From NCBI GenBank assembly GCA_035528905.1, contig DATKXU010000109.1:7895-71894 (forward strand): DNA of 64,000 nucleotides. Reading direction: 5' to 3'. The stretch is from DATKXU01 sp035528905. GTDB taxonomy: Bacteria; Armatimonadota; UBA5829; DTJY01. Shown in pieces: positions 38,201-45,340 of this stretch; position 1 is the stretch's first letter, and the number at the start of each line of letters is the position of its first letter. Made by a program: the position numbers and the translations under genes. The notes beneath the pieces were generated by a model that had not been told where the DNA came from, searched no databases, and worked only from the letters and a program-made list of their open reading frames with translations.

Positions 38201-38263
38201 CTCCTCAACCCGAAGGGCCAGGTGCTCGCCGAATACGGCGGCGCGGTGGCGAAAGAGGCTTAG
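35204..38263 (+). CDS. GH-A clan glycoside hydrolase, probably cytoplasmic
   Basis: 1019 residues without a signal peptide; GAGAGGAG precedes the ATG. The N-terminal third (about 1-380) is mixed alpha/beta and beta-sandwich. The central TIM barrel (about 385-750) carries LMWDLINEPSF, with the acid/base Glu after Asn as in clan GH-A. SLIEETGIMP supplies the probable nucleophile Glu, followed by GVIEWVWN. The C-terminal third has a Rossmann-like trimerisation-type domain (RLIVLPSPRALNQDAWETLV) and a small beta domain, as in GH42/GH5-like beta-galactosidases. Exact family and substrate are not certain. Confidence 0.82.
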   Translation: MDARMLIFHEKDFPFVDTVELSPQELIEALPPVESVRTVGLDELKKQLRRDSVDLLINPYGSAFPKAAWPEIYEFLAAGGNLLNLGGAPFSIPVVREGSAWRQEIRQTAYQRELMINQAFPVETAGVKSYDTIPTEPLLSGLTDDFSCDRVFELEVRFTTKNDMLGEVGSSGSREAVLRPLLYGLDAQGRRVAAPVIAVDRVFGPFAGGRWVLANFTSSSIPRKEIIQRLATFAALGPSEFQVRPSFACYHTDERASFVVHVNRFEKAAKEPLKPILLLKIRKDNITITSQSVEITDFRSPYYRVIPLEIPLSPGVYGVEAVLSTGDPALSEKFASYCVTGFWYYDTALVSKTQRLSAGRDFFMRDSNVSPLVGTTYMASDVHRKFLFEPNPAVWEQDFAEMKSAGVNVVRTGIWTAFRHVMLNPGAPNEGVMRALTAFLLSAAKHDMTVIFTFFAFTPEAWEGVNPFLDPRSLQAQKDYVAAFAWRFSKFNNLMWDLINEPSFPGRGKYWTSRPNYDPFEEQAWREWIEARHPSGDLEEAWRATPRTGAGLPDLHDFEDHQTYQDRTPMRALDYRLFVEDIFNRWVREMTSVIRQNGNPKQLITVGPDEFGAGECPGPQFHWREVAFTCTHTWWRNDDLLWSGLVTKVSGKPSLIEETGIMPLVNPDKMNRRTEEDCRNLLERKFVMAFASGGAGVIEWVWNTNVYMTSDCETGIGFHRADFTRKPELEIMPAMAAFIREARPHLEDRQPEDVCMVIPHSNMFSVRDHATAATRACVRVMHYHCGVPMRAVGEYSLENLGKPRLIVLPSPRALNQDAWETLVKAMEEGAVLLVTGPIDWDEYWRPVDRLSKFGMQSETRPVTREEEAIIFGTEHRLSFGGEKVHRVDKAVIGGQSGFVKVEACGAGKLVYAPLPFELADNSEPTAALYQFALKQAVVEPPFSVEKMDPGVLIRPQLFEESVLYSVVSETDVDKEFDLTDKLTGRTLSVKVPAQRAVMFLLNPKGQVLAEYGGAVAKEA

Positions 38264-38265
38264 TG

Positions 38266-38304
38266 TTTCAAGTTTCAAGTTCCAGGTTTCAGGTTCCAGC
38301 TTGG
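38266..38304. repeat. heptanucleotide tandem repeat, TTTCAAG family
   Basis: TTTCAAG TTTCAAG TTCCAGG TTTCAGG TTCCAGC, starting 3 bp after the stop of the GH-A gene. It is the reverse complement of the family at 5501 and 9925. Confidence 0.88.
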
Positions 38305-38360
38305 AGATTGAACATGGGATTGTTCAAAGACGTTGATTTCGCTCTGGATCCCCTGGGTTG

Positions 38361-38471
38361 TATGGGAGGGCGAAGCTCCCTGGCCTGAGCACGGTCGAAG
38401 GCCTACTGAGCCGGGTGAATGCGCGGATTCAATGGGGGACTCACCCTCCCGCATGTCCCTTTTAGAGAAAC
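38361..38471. repeat. dispersed palindromic repeat B, copy 2
   Basis: Begins TATGGGAGGGCGA; contains TGAGCCGGGTGAATGC; ends TCACCCTCCC then GCATGTCCCTTTT. Same terminal inverted repeats and trailing CCTTTT as 30467-30560, with a different interior. It lies between the convergent GH-A and GH172 genes. Confidence 0.85.
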
Positions 38472-38506
38472 CCATGTTCGATGTTGTACCTGTCGCGCGG
38501 GCGCAC

Positions 38507-39553
38507 CTACCTCGGCCAGCGCAGGTGAGCGGGCAGCATCTCCGGGAACCGCGCGTGCGGCTCGGTCTGATACCAGTACCCGACGGACGCGATGTCGTCC
38601 TGCAGCGGCTGGAATTTCCCGAACGGCCACCAGCCCAGCGCCTGAATCGTGACTTTTAACGCCGACTCGAACCGGATCGGATCGAGGATATGCCATCGGT
38701 ACAGGCCGTGCTTGGGAACTTCGCCTTCCACCTTCCGCCAGAGCGGGTAGCCCAGGAACGCCGTGGAGAATGTGTCGCCGAACCCCCATGCGCCGCCGAA
38801 GTAGTCCTCCGTACCGGTTCCGCAGATCGTCGGGTATTCCTTATCGCCGTCTATGAAGAACTTGATCTCGCCTTCGCCCCACCAGCCGTTTGCGAGCTGG
38901 GTCCACGCGAGGTAGGTGCCGACGTAGTGCCCCTTGCCCTTCACACCCTCCAGGATCGTGTGCTGTGGCTCGCCGATCGGGGTGACCGACCGCCGCCACT
39001 GCGCGTGGAAGTACGCCGCGTCATTCGGGACCTCGTCGAGCTCGTAGGTGATCTGGTAGAAAAAGCCGCCTACGTCCTCGCGGCTCTGGCTCTCCACTTC
39101 GATTCGGGCGCCCTTGCGAAACGGCATCGGCCAGTACGAGTTGAACCCGCCGGTGGGGTTCACCGCAATAGGGATGGAATTCACATTCACCCGTAAGGCG
39201 TGGCCGTTAGCGAAGAAGTCTCCCAGCGGCGCCTCGACTGAAGGCGTCGCCTCTCCGTCCCAGAACAGCCGAAGTATGCAGTCGCGGTAGGCCTTCGGGT
39301 CCACCGTGATCCAGATGTGGCGGATCGTGCCGGGGCCTTTGATATCGGCAAGAACTGTGTTCGAGTTCTTCGGCAGCGTGATGCACGGGCGGGCCTTCCA
39401 TCCCTTGCCGAGCATTGACGCCGGGTTGTTCTCATCCGGGACCGCCTGAGCGCCGGCGCCGACCTTGCCCTCCGGGTTCTCCGCCGAGATGCTCCTTGTC
39501 TTGCCGCTCGATAGTCGCGCGATGTCGAACAGGCCATATGGAAGCACAGTCAT
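38507..39553 (-). CDS. GH172 (DUF2961) family protein
   Basis: 348 residues, no clear signal peptide. The conserved block GWWGEGEIKFFIDGD followed by TICGTGTEDYFGGAWGF matches the DUF2961 domain, now classed as GH172. In that family two conserved Glu residues in these segments act as nucleophile and acid/base. Characterised members act on difructose anhydride I or alpha-D-arabinofuranosides or fructofuranosides. Single-domain proteins of this size are common and form trimers. Substrate in this organism is unknown. Confidence 0.88.
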   Translation of the reverse strand: MTVLPYGLFDIARLSSGKTRSISAENPEGKVGAGAQAVPDENNPASMLGKGWKARPCITLPKNSNTVLADIKGPGTIRHIWITVDPKAYRDCILRLFWDGEATPSVEAPLGDFFANGHALRVNVNSIPIAVNPTGGFNSYWPMPFRKGARIEVESQSREDVGGFFYQITYELDEVPNDAAYFHAQWRRSVTPIGEPQHTILEGVKGKGHYVGTYLAWTQLANGWWGEGEIKFFIDGDKEYPTICGTGTEDYFGGAWGFGDTFSTAFLGYPLWRKVEGEVPKHGLYRWHILDPIRFESALKVTIQALGWWPFGKFQPLQDDIASVGYWYQTEPHARFPEMLPAHLRWPR

Positions 39554-39629
39554 GATTGCAGCTCGACCTCCTTGTTGGCATTAAATCAGGAGAAGGTTAC
39601 CACTTCCGGCGGGCAGACGTCAACCGCAC

Positions 39630-39696
39630 TGCAAATTGCAGATTCAGGGTGCCGGATGCCGGCTTGTCTATCGAGCATCCAGTATCCAGAATCGCG
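39630..39696. repeat. heptanucleotide repeat with drifting consensus
   Basis: 7-bp units: TGCAAAT TGCAGAT TCAGGGT GCCGGAT GCCGGCT, then TCGAGCA TCCAGTA TCCAGAA. It lies between the GH172 and nitroreductase genes and ends close to the nitroreductase stop. Confidence 0.7.
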
Positions 39697-39703
39697 CTGC
39701 GCA

Positions 39704-40189
39704 TCATGCCCAGCGAAGGACTTCGGAGAGCCGCTTCTTGGTGGGGCTCCGCTCCTCGGCCGGATAGCCGATGGATACGAGCGAGACAAGCTTGTAATTC
39801 GGCGGCATGCCGAGCATCTCGACGATCTGCTGAGCGTAGCCCTTCTTGTCGCCGGCGACCCAGCACGAGCCAAGGCCGTGCGCCCTGGCCGCGTTCAGGA
39901 TGTTCTGAGTCGCCGCACAGCCATCCTCGAGGTAGTATTTCGTGTCCTCGCATAAGACGGCTATGCAGACCGGCGCCTGTGCGATGAACTTGCCGTGATC
40001 CGTGGTGTCCGCAATCTTCTTTCGCATCATGGCGTCCTGCGCGACCACGAACCCCCATGGCTGGATGTTGATGGCCGTCGCTCCGAGCCTGCCGCAGTCA
40101 ACGATGTCCTCAATGACCTCCTTAGGCACCGGCTTGTCCTGATACGCCCTGATGCTCCGCCGAGTCTTCATGCACTCAATAGCGTCCAT
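39704..40189 (-). CDS. nitroreductase family flavoprotein
   Basis: 161 residues from the ATG at 40189, chosen for GGAGGG 8-9 bases upstream; the frame is open to 40213. TRRSIRAYQDKPVP is the N-terminal FMN-binding segment. SAINIQPW-like spacing is seen in TAINIQPWGFVV, and DGCAATQNILNAARAHGLGSCWVA is the central FMN and dimer segment. These enzymes reduce quinones, nitro compounds or flavins with NAD(P)H. Physiological substrate unknown; neighbours are glycosidases and give no clue. Confidence 0.92.
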   Translation of the reverse strand: MDAIECMKTRRSIRAYQDKPVPKEVIEDIVDCGRLGATAINIQPWGFVVAQDAMMRKKIADTTDHGKFIAQAPVCIAVLCEDTKYYLEDGCAATQNILNAARAHGLGSCWVAGDKKGYAQQIVEMLGMPPNYKLVSLVSIGYPAEERSPTKKRLSEVLRWA

Positions 40190-40307
40190 GTTTGCATCCC
40201 TCCGTGACTGCATTTGATGCTGCCGGAATGGGGTTCTTTCCGGCAGCGGTATCCATGCGCGACAGCCCTGCTGCGGGAAAGCAATTCATTCCCGCAGCAT
40301 CAGACAT

Positions 40308-41582
40308 TTACAGCTTCACTTCTACCTGATTCTTCCCCTCCTCCGCTAAGTGGAATTCCACCGTCTTCGAGGCCCCTGAGGGAGTGGTGATCGTCAGGCG
40401 GTAGTTGCCGTGGAAACCGCGGAAGGTGAATGAGCCGTCGGAGCTCGTGCGCCCCTGCGCGCTCGTGTGCCACTCCTTGTTGATGAGCCGGTCGAGCACG
40501 AGGTAGACCGGCTTCGGGCTGAGGTCCTTCCTCACGAAGCCGGCGGCGACTCCCTGCCATGCGAAGGCGTCCGAGAAATCCCACCAGGTGATCGCCCTCA
40601 CGGATGGATGGCTAAAGCACGCGCGATAGAACTGCTCCACGTACTCGGCCTGCTTGCGCTCGTCCGCCGGGTTGGTCTCCTTTCCGGATAGCACCGTCGT
40701 CTCCGTGAGGTGAACCGGCTTCCCCAGTTCGGCAAGTTTGTCGAGCGCTTTGAGCGTATCCGGGATGGCAAACAGCCCATTATGCATGTGCGACTGGACT
40801 CCGATCGCGTCAAATGGCACGCCTGCGGCCTTCATCTCCTTCAGCAGCTTGAAGTACCGCTCGGCGCTCTTCGGATCCTCAATCGCTCCGTACTCGTTTA
40901 CTAACAGCAGCGCCTGCGGGTTGGCTCCCCTCGCCCATCTGACCGGCTCGCTCGTGTAGTCGAACACCGACATGTTCGCGAAAGTCCTCATGTGCGTGGA
41001 CTCGTTCACCACGTCCCAGATGTCAATCAAGCCCTTATAGCGGGAGACGATCTCCTTGACCCGCGCTTCCATCAAGCGCTTCACCTCGTCCGGCTTGTCC
41101 TCAGGAAGCCAGGTTGGGACGCCGGCCTCATATGTCCAGACGAGAGGATGGCCCTTCGTGGTGATGCCGTTCTCCTTGCACCATTCGGCCATCGCGTCAA
41201 CCCGCTCGTATCCGGGTTTTCCCTGCTCGCGCTCGAAACCCCGCCAGTAGAAGGGCAGGGTTGCATAGTTCAGCAGACGCTTGAACAGCTCCTTGTACTT
41301 CGCGTTCTCCTCGGCGGTCGGGAATCGGTCGAACACGAAGATGTTGCAGCCAAAGAGAAAATCGTGAGCGACCTGCTCGGCGTTGATCAGCGCGCCCTCG
41401 ACAGGCCGACCCTTTTCGTCAAGAACCGTGATGGCCGCGCCGCTCTTTCGATACTTTTCGATGTCCCGCTGTATCCGTACCGCAGTTGCCTTATCGAGCT
41501 TGGTACCAGCAGTTTGCTTCTCGGACATGGCGGCGCCTCCTGCGAGTAGTAAGACGATCAGAGCCGGAATCGCGTATCGCAT
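40308..41582 (-). CDS. secreted GH10 endo-1,4-beta-xylanase
   Basis: 424 residues from the ATG at 41582 (GGGGAGG 6 bases upstream). Signal peptide MRYAIPALIVLLLAGGAA. The GH10 barrel has TTKGHPLVWT, the acid/base Glu194 in IDIWDVVNES, LLVNEYG, AIGVQSHMH and the nucleophile Glu294 in VHLTETTV. It ends with AITWWDFSD. An N-terminal regulatory-like strand (residues 50-65) and a C-terminal beta domain (about 380-424) flank the barrel. It cleaves xylan backbones outside the cytoplasm. The frame upstream of 41582 is open but enters repeat A. Confidence 0.94.
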   Translation of the reverse strand: MRYAIPALIVLLLAGGAAMSEKQTAGTKLDKATAVRIQRDIEKYRKSGAAITVLDEKGRPVEGALINAEQVAHDFLFGCNIFVFDRFPTAEENAKYKELFKRLLNYATLPFYWRGFEREQGKPGYERVDAMAEWCKENGITTKGHPLVWTYEAGVPTWLPEDKPDEVKRLMEARVKEIVSRYKGLIDIWDVVNESTHMRTFANMSVFDYTSEPVRWARGANPQALLLVNEYGAIEDPKSAERYFKLLKEMKAAGVPFDAIGVQSHMHNGLFAIPDTLKALDKLAELGKPVHLTETTVLSGKETNPADERKQAEYVEQFYRACFSHPSVRAITWWDFSDAFAWQGVAAGFVRKDLSPKPVYLVLDRLINKEWHTSAQGRTSSDGSFTFRGFHGNYRLTITTPSGASKTVEFHLAEEGKNQVEVKL

Positions 41583-41718
41583 GCTTGCCTCCCCAGAGAC
41601 CCCGTGGCAGGGGCCAAGAATGCCATGATTACCATTCCGCCCTGGCTTTGCTGAATCCTGCGGGATATGCGCCTGGAACCGCCCGGCGAGCAGATTCGCT
41701 CTGCATTCACACTCGAAG

Positions 41719-41846
41719 TGTAAGAGTTCACGATTGTTGATAATAAAAGCCAACCGTTGTCATTCTGAGCGGCAGCGAAGAATCTGTCGAGCGTAGGTGA
41801 GATGCTTCGCTTTGCTCAGCATGACGTTACTATCAAGGAACGTGAA
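41719..41846 (+). repeat. dispersed repeat A, copy 2
   Basis: Same orientation as 8609-8745 and nearly identical, from TGTAAGAGTTCACG to AAGGAACGTGAA. It occupies most of the 350-bp gap between the divergent xylanase and nfeD genes. No other gene is seen there. Confidence 0.85.
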
Positions 41847-41934
41847 ATCTTTCATCGAAGTTGCACTATTGACTTTGCGTGGAAAAACACTTACCATGCG
41901 AGTAATACCACTGTTCGTGTCCGGGAGACTTCAA

Positions 41935-43251
41935 ATGAAGAGGTTCTGCGCTGTCCTGGCTTTCGTTGTGGCTGCCGGTATCGCTCTTGCGACGCCTGGT
42001 TCACCGCAGCAAGCCGAAACCAGACCGCTCATCAACAGCATTCGCATCGAGGGGCCGATCGAGCCGGCGGTGGCGCTGTACGTCCATCGCGGCATCGGCA
42101 CCGCCGAACGCAACGGCGCCCAAGCGCTCATTGTTCTCCTGGATACTCCCGGCGGTCTCGGCGATTCCATGGACTCCATTGTGAAGGACTTCTTCGCGAG
42201 TGACGTACCGATCGTGGTCTATGTTTGGCCGAAGGGCGCAAAAGCCGCCTCAGCAGGCGCGATCATCACGCTCGCAAGTCACATCGCCGCCATGAGCCCC
42301 GCCACCAATATCGGAGCGGCGCACCCAGTAGTTATGGGAGGAGAGCAGCCGGACGAGGTAATGTCGAAGAAGCTGGAGCAAGACGCAGCCGCTACCGCAA
42401 GAAAAATCGCGCACGATCGAGGGCGGAATATGGATGTAGCCGAGCAGTTCGTGCGGAAGAGCATCTCGCTGACGGAGGACGAGGCGAAGGAAAAGAAAGT
42501 TATAGACATCATCGCCCGCGACCAGAACGACCTGCTCAAGCAGATTGATGGTCGGAAGGTCAAGATGGCCGGGGGAGAGACGGTAATCCGTTCTCGAAAC
42601 GCCCGGGTGGAGAAGATCGAGCCCAGCCTCAGGGAGCAGTTCCTCCACATAGTCGGCAACCCCAACATAGCCTATATACTCATGCTGGTCGCCGTGTACG
42701 GGATTATATTCGAGCTGCAGAATCCCGGCGCGGTTTTCCCCGGAGTGGTCGGCGCCATCTCACTGATCCTGGCGCTCTTTTCGTTCGCGGTCCTGCCGGT
42801 CAACCTGGCGGGGGTTCTGCTCATAGTTCTCGGGATAGCTCTGCTTGTGGCAGACGTCTTCATCCCCGGCCACGGGGTGCTCACGATCGGGGGACTCATT
42901 GCATTCGTGGTGGGATCCTTGATTCTGTTCGAGACCGGATCGCCCGTGCTGAGGATATCCCTGACGCTGATAATCACCATGACGGCGCTGACCGGCGGTT
43001 TCTTCCTCTTCGCGGTTGGGGCAGGAATCCGCGGGCAGAGGGCCAGGATTGTCACGGGCGCAGAGGGGATGATCGGCCAGGTCGCGGAGGCCAGAACGGA
43101 CATAGACCCAAAGGGCAAAGTCTTCGCAGAAGGCAGCTATTGGAACGCGCTGGCGGAGGGCGGGCCGATCAAGAAAGGCGAGCCGGTGCGCGTCATCGGC
43201 GTGGAGAAGCTCCTTCTCAAAGTCAAGAAGGAGAGCAGCGACAAACCCTAG
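41935..43251 (+). CDS. NfeD family membrane-bound serine protease
   Basis: 438 residues from the ATG at 41935 (GGGAG 7-8 bases upstream). A signal peptide precedes a ClpP-class protease domain (about 30-230). This has LLDTPGGLGDSMDSIV and AKAASAGAIITLASHIAAMSP, with the catalytic Ser in the ASAG turn and a downstream catalytic Lys. Four or five membrane helices follow (about 245-370), and then a C-terminal OB-fold (GMIGQVAEARTDIDPKGKVFAEG). It is followed by a slipin gene, the typical NfeD-stomatin pair. Such proteases cleave stomatin C-termini. Confidence 0.93.
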   Translation: MKRFCAVLAFVVAAGIALATPGSPQQAETRPLINSIRIEGPIEPAVALYVHRGIGTAERNGAQALIVLLDTPGGLGDSMDSIVKDFFASDVPIVVYVWPKGAKAASAGAIITLASHIAAMSPATNIGAAHPVVMGGEQPDEVMSKKLEQDAAATARKIAHDRGRNMDVAEQFVRKSISLTEDEAKEKKVIDIIARDQNDLLKQIDGRKVKMAGGETVIRSRNARVEKIEPSLREQFLHIVGNPNIAYILMLVAVYGIIFELQNPGAVFPGVVGAISLILALFSFAVLPVNLAGVLLIVLGIALLVADVFIPGHGVLTIGGLIAFVVGSLILFETGSPVLRISLTLIITMTALTGGFFLFAVGAGIRGQRARIVTGAEGMIGQVAEARTDIDPKGKVFAEGSYWNALAEGGPIKKGEPVRVIGVEKLLLKVKKESSDKP

Positions 43252-43360
43252 AAGGTATTCCAGACCTCGGGATTCCAACACCAGAGACAGTGCGGTATCG
43301 GGACGAGCGCAGGCATAGCGGCTGGGGCGTTGTTAGCAGCAACCTCACCGCACGCATAAG

Positions 43361-43420
43361 GTAGCCGCAGGTCTTCAGCCTGCGGTATGTGGGAACGCAG
43401 CCGTAAAGGCTGCGACTACC
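43361..43420. repeat. double-hairpin dispersed repeat
   Basis: Outer GTAG/CTAC arms enclose CCGCAGG/CCTGCGG (43365-43385) and CGCAGCC/GGCTGCG (43396-43414). It lies in the gap between nfeD and slipin. The layout is that of a mobile palindromic unit; only one copy is in this window. Confidence 0.7.
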
Positions 43421-43469
43421 CGGAGTCTGAAATGACTTCTAATCCGAGATGTCAGAAAGGAGACACAGA

Positions 43470-44249
43470 ATGCCGCGAGATGTAGCGATAACGGTGGCGG
43501 TAGTCGCCCTGTTCTTCGTGTTTGCGATCCTGGTGCCAGCAGCGGTCAGGATCATCAAGGAGTACGAGCGAGGCGTTGTGCTTCGGTGGGGACGCTTCAA
43601 CAATGTGAAACGGCCCGGCATCAGGTTTCTCATTCCCTTTGTTGACCAGATGTTTCGCACTGACTTGAGAATCGTCACCATGGACGTCCCCAAGCAGGAG
43701 ATGATGACAAGAGACAACGTGCCGGTCACAGTAGATGCGGTCGTCTACTTCCGAATCGTGAACCCCGAGGATGCGATTCTGAAGATCGAGAACTTCGTGA
43801 AGGCGACGGCGCTCATCGCGCAGACGACTTTGCGGAGCACGGTCGGTCAGGCTTTGCTCGACGAGCTGCTGTCCGAGAGGGACAAGATCAACGAGCAGCT
43901 CCAGACGGTCATTGACGAGCAGACTGAGCCGTGGGGCGTCAAGGCCACAAACGTGGAGATTCGGGACGTCTTCCTGCCCGAAGGGATGAAGCGGGCGATG
44001 GCGAAGCAGGCGGAGACCGAAAGGGAGCGGCGCGCGAAGATCATCAATGCGGAAGGCGAGTTCCAGGCAGCCGAGAAACTTGCCATGGCGGCGGCGATAA
44101 TCAGCAAGGATCCGGCTGCGATACAGCTCCGGTTCCTGCAGACGCTCTCCGACGTTGCGACCGAGCATAACAGCACGACGATCTTCCCTGTCCCGATTGA
44201 CCTCTTCAGCCCGTTCATCAAGATCCTTCAGGAGAAGGCGAAGGAGTAA
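43470..44249 (+). CDS. slipin / stomatin-like SPFH protein
   Basis: 259 residues from the ATG at 43470, with AAAGGAG 7 bases upstream. An N-terminal membrane hairpin helix (about 5-25) leads into an SPFH domain: YERGVVLRWGRFNNVKRPGIRFLIPFVD, VPVTVDAVVYFRI, STVGQALLDELLSERDKIN. A coiled-coil segment (AKQAETERERRAKIINAEGE) and a C-terminal helix follow. These proteins form oligomeric membrane microdomains and are substrates of the partner NfeD protease encoded upstream. Confidence 0.95.
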   Translation: MPRDVAITVAVVALFFVFAILVPAAVRIIKEYERGVVLRWGRFNNVKRPGIRFLIPFVDQMFRTDLRIVTMDVPKQEMMTRDNVPVTVDAVVYFRIVNPEDAILKIENFVKATALIAQTTLRSTVGQALLDELLSERDKINEQLQTVIDEQTEPWGVKATNVEIRDVFLPEGMKRAMAKQAETERERRAKIINAEGEFQAAEKLAMAAAIISKDPAAIQLRFLQTLSDVATEHNSTTIFPVPIDLFSPFIKILQEKAKE

Positions 44250-44256
44250 AGAGATC

Positions 44257-44319
44257 GCGAATTGCAGATTGCAAATTCCAGAAGCGGGAGGCGGGTTCGA
44301 TCTGCAATCTGCGATGTAC
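44257..44319. repeat. inverted heptanucleotide repeat, GCAGATT / AATCTGC
   Basis: GCGAATT GCAGATT GCAAATT CCAGAAG then CGGGAGG CGGGTTC GATCTGC AATCTGC. The two halves are partly complementary, so it can fold into a hairpin. It lies just after the slipin stop. Confidence 0.8.
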
Positions 44320-44340
44320 CGGCACAAGTACCGGTTTTTT
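44318..44340 (+). terminator. intrinsic terminator after slipin
   Basis: ACCGG / CCGGT stem followed by TTTTTT. Confidence 0.65.
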
Positions 44341-44400
44341 GTTGGAAGCTCTAGCAGACCCTAAGAGGCGCTTGGCCGCGTGCCATAATAAGTAGTAGCT

Positions 44401-44510
44401 CCAGGAAACGCGGCAAGCAGACCTCAGCGAAGGCCGTTGCAGAGGCGGTCCTGGTTTCAAAAAGGGGCGTCGGCATCCCTTAACAGTTTTTCAGCCGGCG
44501 CTCCTTTTTT
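44401..44510 (+). ncRNA. candidate small RNA with intrinsic terminator
   Basis: This fills most of the gap between slipin and tsaB. A stem CCAGGA (44401-44406) with TCCTGG (44449-44454) encloses further pairs (CCTC/GAGG). It is followed by a terminator hairpin GGGGCGTCGGC / GCCGGCGCTCC (44464-44504) and TTTTTT. A CATAAT-like -10 lies at 44386-44391, with a weak -35. It could simply be a bidirectional terminator for the convergent genes. No known RNA family is recognised. Confidence 0.35.
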
Positions 44511-44585
44511 CGTGCCAGCCCAGGACAGCCCCGGCGCAGCAGACCTGAAGCGCCATCGCCAATAACGTCGCAGAGATGAATGAGA

Positions 44586-45335
44586 TCACTCGCAGGCGGC
44601 TTCGAGGCGCATTTCGGGGGCGGAGCGCCTGATGTAGAAAGGCACCAGCGACAGCGGGTCGTCCGCCTTCCCCTGCGCGATGTTCTTCAAGGCCAACTGC
44701 GCCAGAATCGAAGCCTTCGGATAGGAGAGCCACGGGGGAGCGGGGATCACAAGTTCGCCGAGTGCTTGCCGAAGCGCCTCCAGGTTCTCGTCGAGGGCAT
44801 CGCCGCAGAATATGATCTCGCTCAGACCGGCCCTCACCTCCATCCCTTCTCCCAATCTTGGGAGAGGGGGGCTGTCCTTCGCGAACTGGATCACCTTCTC
44901 GATTGGGCCGGCGTCATAGTCTGAGATTCGCTCGACGGATCCGCGGTCGGCCCGGAAGAAGGCATAATACACCTCGCCTCTGCGTACCTTGACCAGCGGG
45001 CACACGACGGCCTGCGCGAGGTAATCGAACTGGCGCGCGAGCAGGTCGAGCGAGACAATGCCGGAGATAGGCACGCCGAGCACCTGAGCGAGGGTCTTGG
45101 CGGTCACTACGCCGATTCTCAGGCCGGTGAACGAACCGGGGCCGAGGGAGACGCCGATAGCTTCCACGTCCTTCATCCCAAGCCCGCAATCCTTCAGCAG
45201 CGAGATGATCTTCGGCATCAGCCGCCGGGACAGGTCCATCCTGTGCGCGAAGTCGGACTCGCCGAGGGTCACGGCCTCATCAGCGACCGCAAGGCTCGCC
45301 GTGTCAGTAGTCGTATCAAGTGCTAAGATAAGCAT
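44586..45335 (-). CDS. tsaB: tRNA threonylcarbamoyladenosine biosynthesis protein TsaB
   Basis: 249 residues. ILALDTTTDTASLAV and the IGVSLGPGSFTGLRIGVVTAKTLA motif are diagnostic of TsaB, the scaffold partner of TsaD in t6A37 synthesis. Residues about 156-168 (SPPLPRLGEGMEV) are encoded by a palindromic dispersed repeat that is also found in terS. It lies in a loop region and the frame is intact. The ATG at 45335 lies 5 bp after the stop of a serine recombinase gene and has no Shine-Dalgarno sequence, as expected if an element inserted just upstream and replaced its leader. Confidence 0.94.
   Translation of the reverse strand: MLILALDTTTDTASLAVADEAVTLGESDFAHRMDLSRRLMPKIISLLKDCGLGMKDVEAIGVSLGPGSFTGLRIGVVTAKTLAQVLGVPISGIVSLDLLARQFDYLAQAVVCPLVKVRRGEVYYAFFRADRGSVERISDYDAGPIEKVIQFAKDSPPLPRLGEGMEVRAGLSEIIFCGDALDENLEALRQALGELVIPAPPWLSYPKASILAQLALKNIAQGKADDPLSLVPFYIRRSAPEMRLEAACE
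44831..44869. repeat. palindromic repeat C, copy in tsaB
   Basis: CCCTCACC, then CCCTTCTCCCAATCTTGGGAGAGGGG, a near-palindrome. It lies inside tsaB in frame and matches 61309-61347 inside terS in layout. Confidence 0.75.
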
Positions 45336-45340
45336 GAGGA

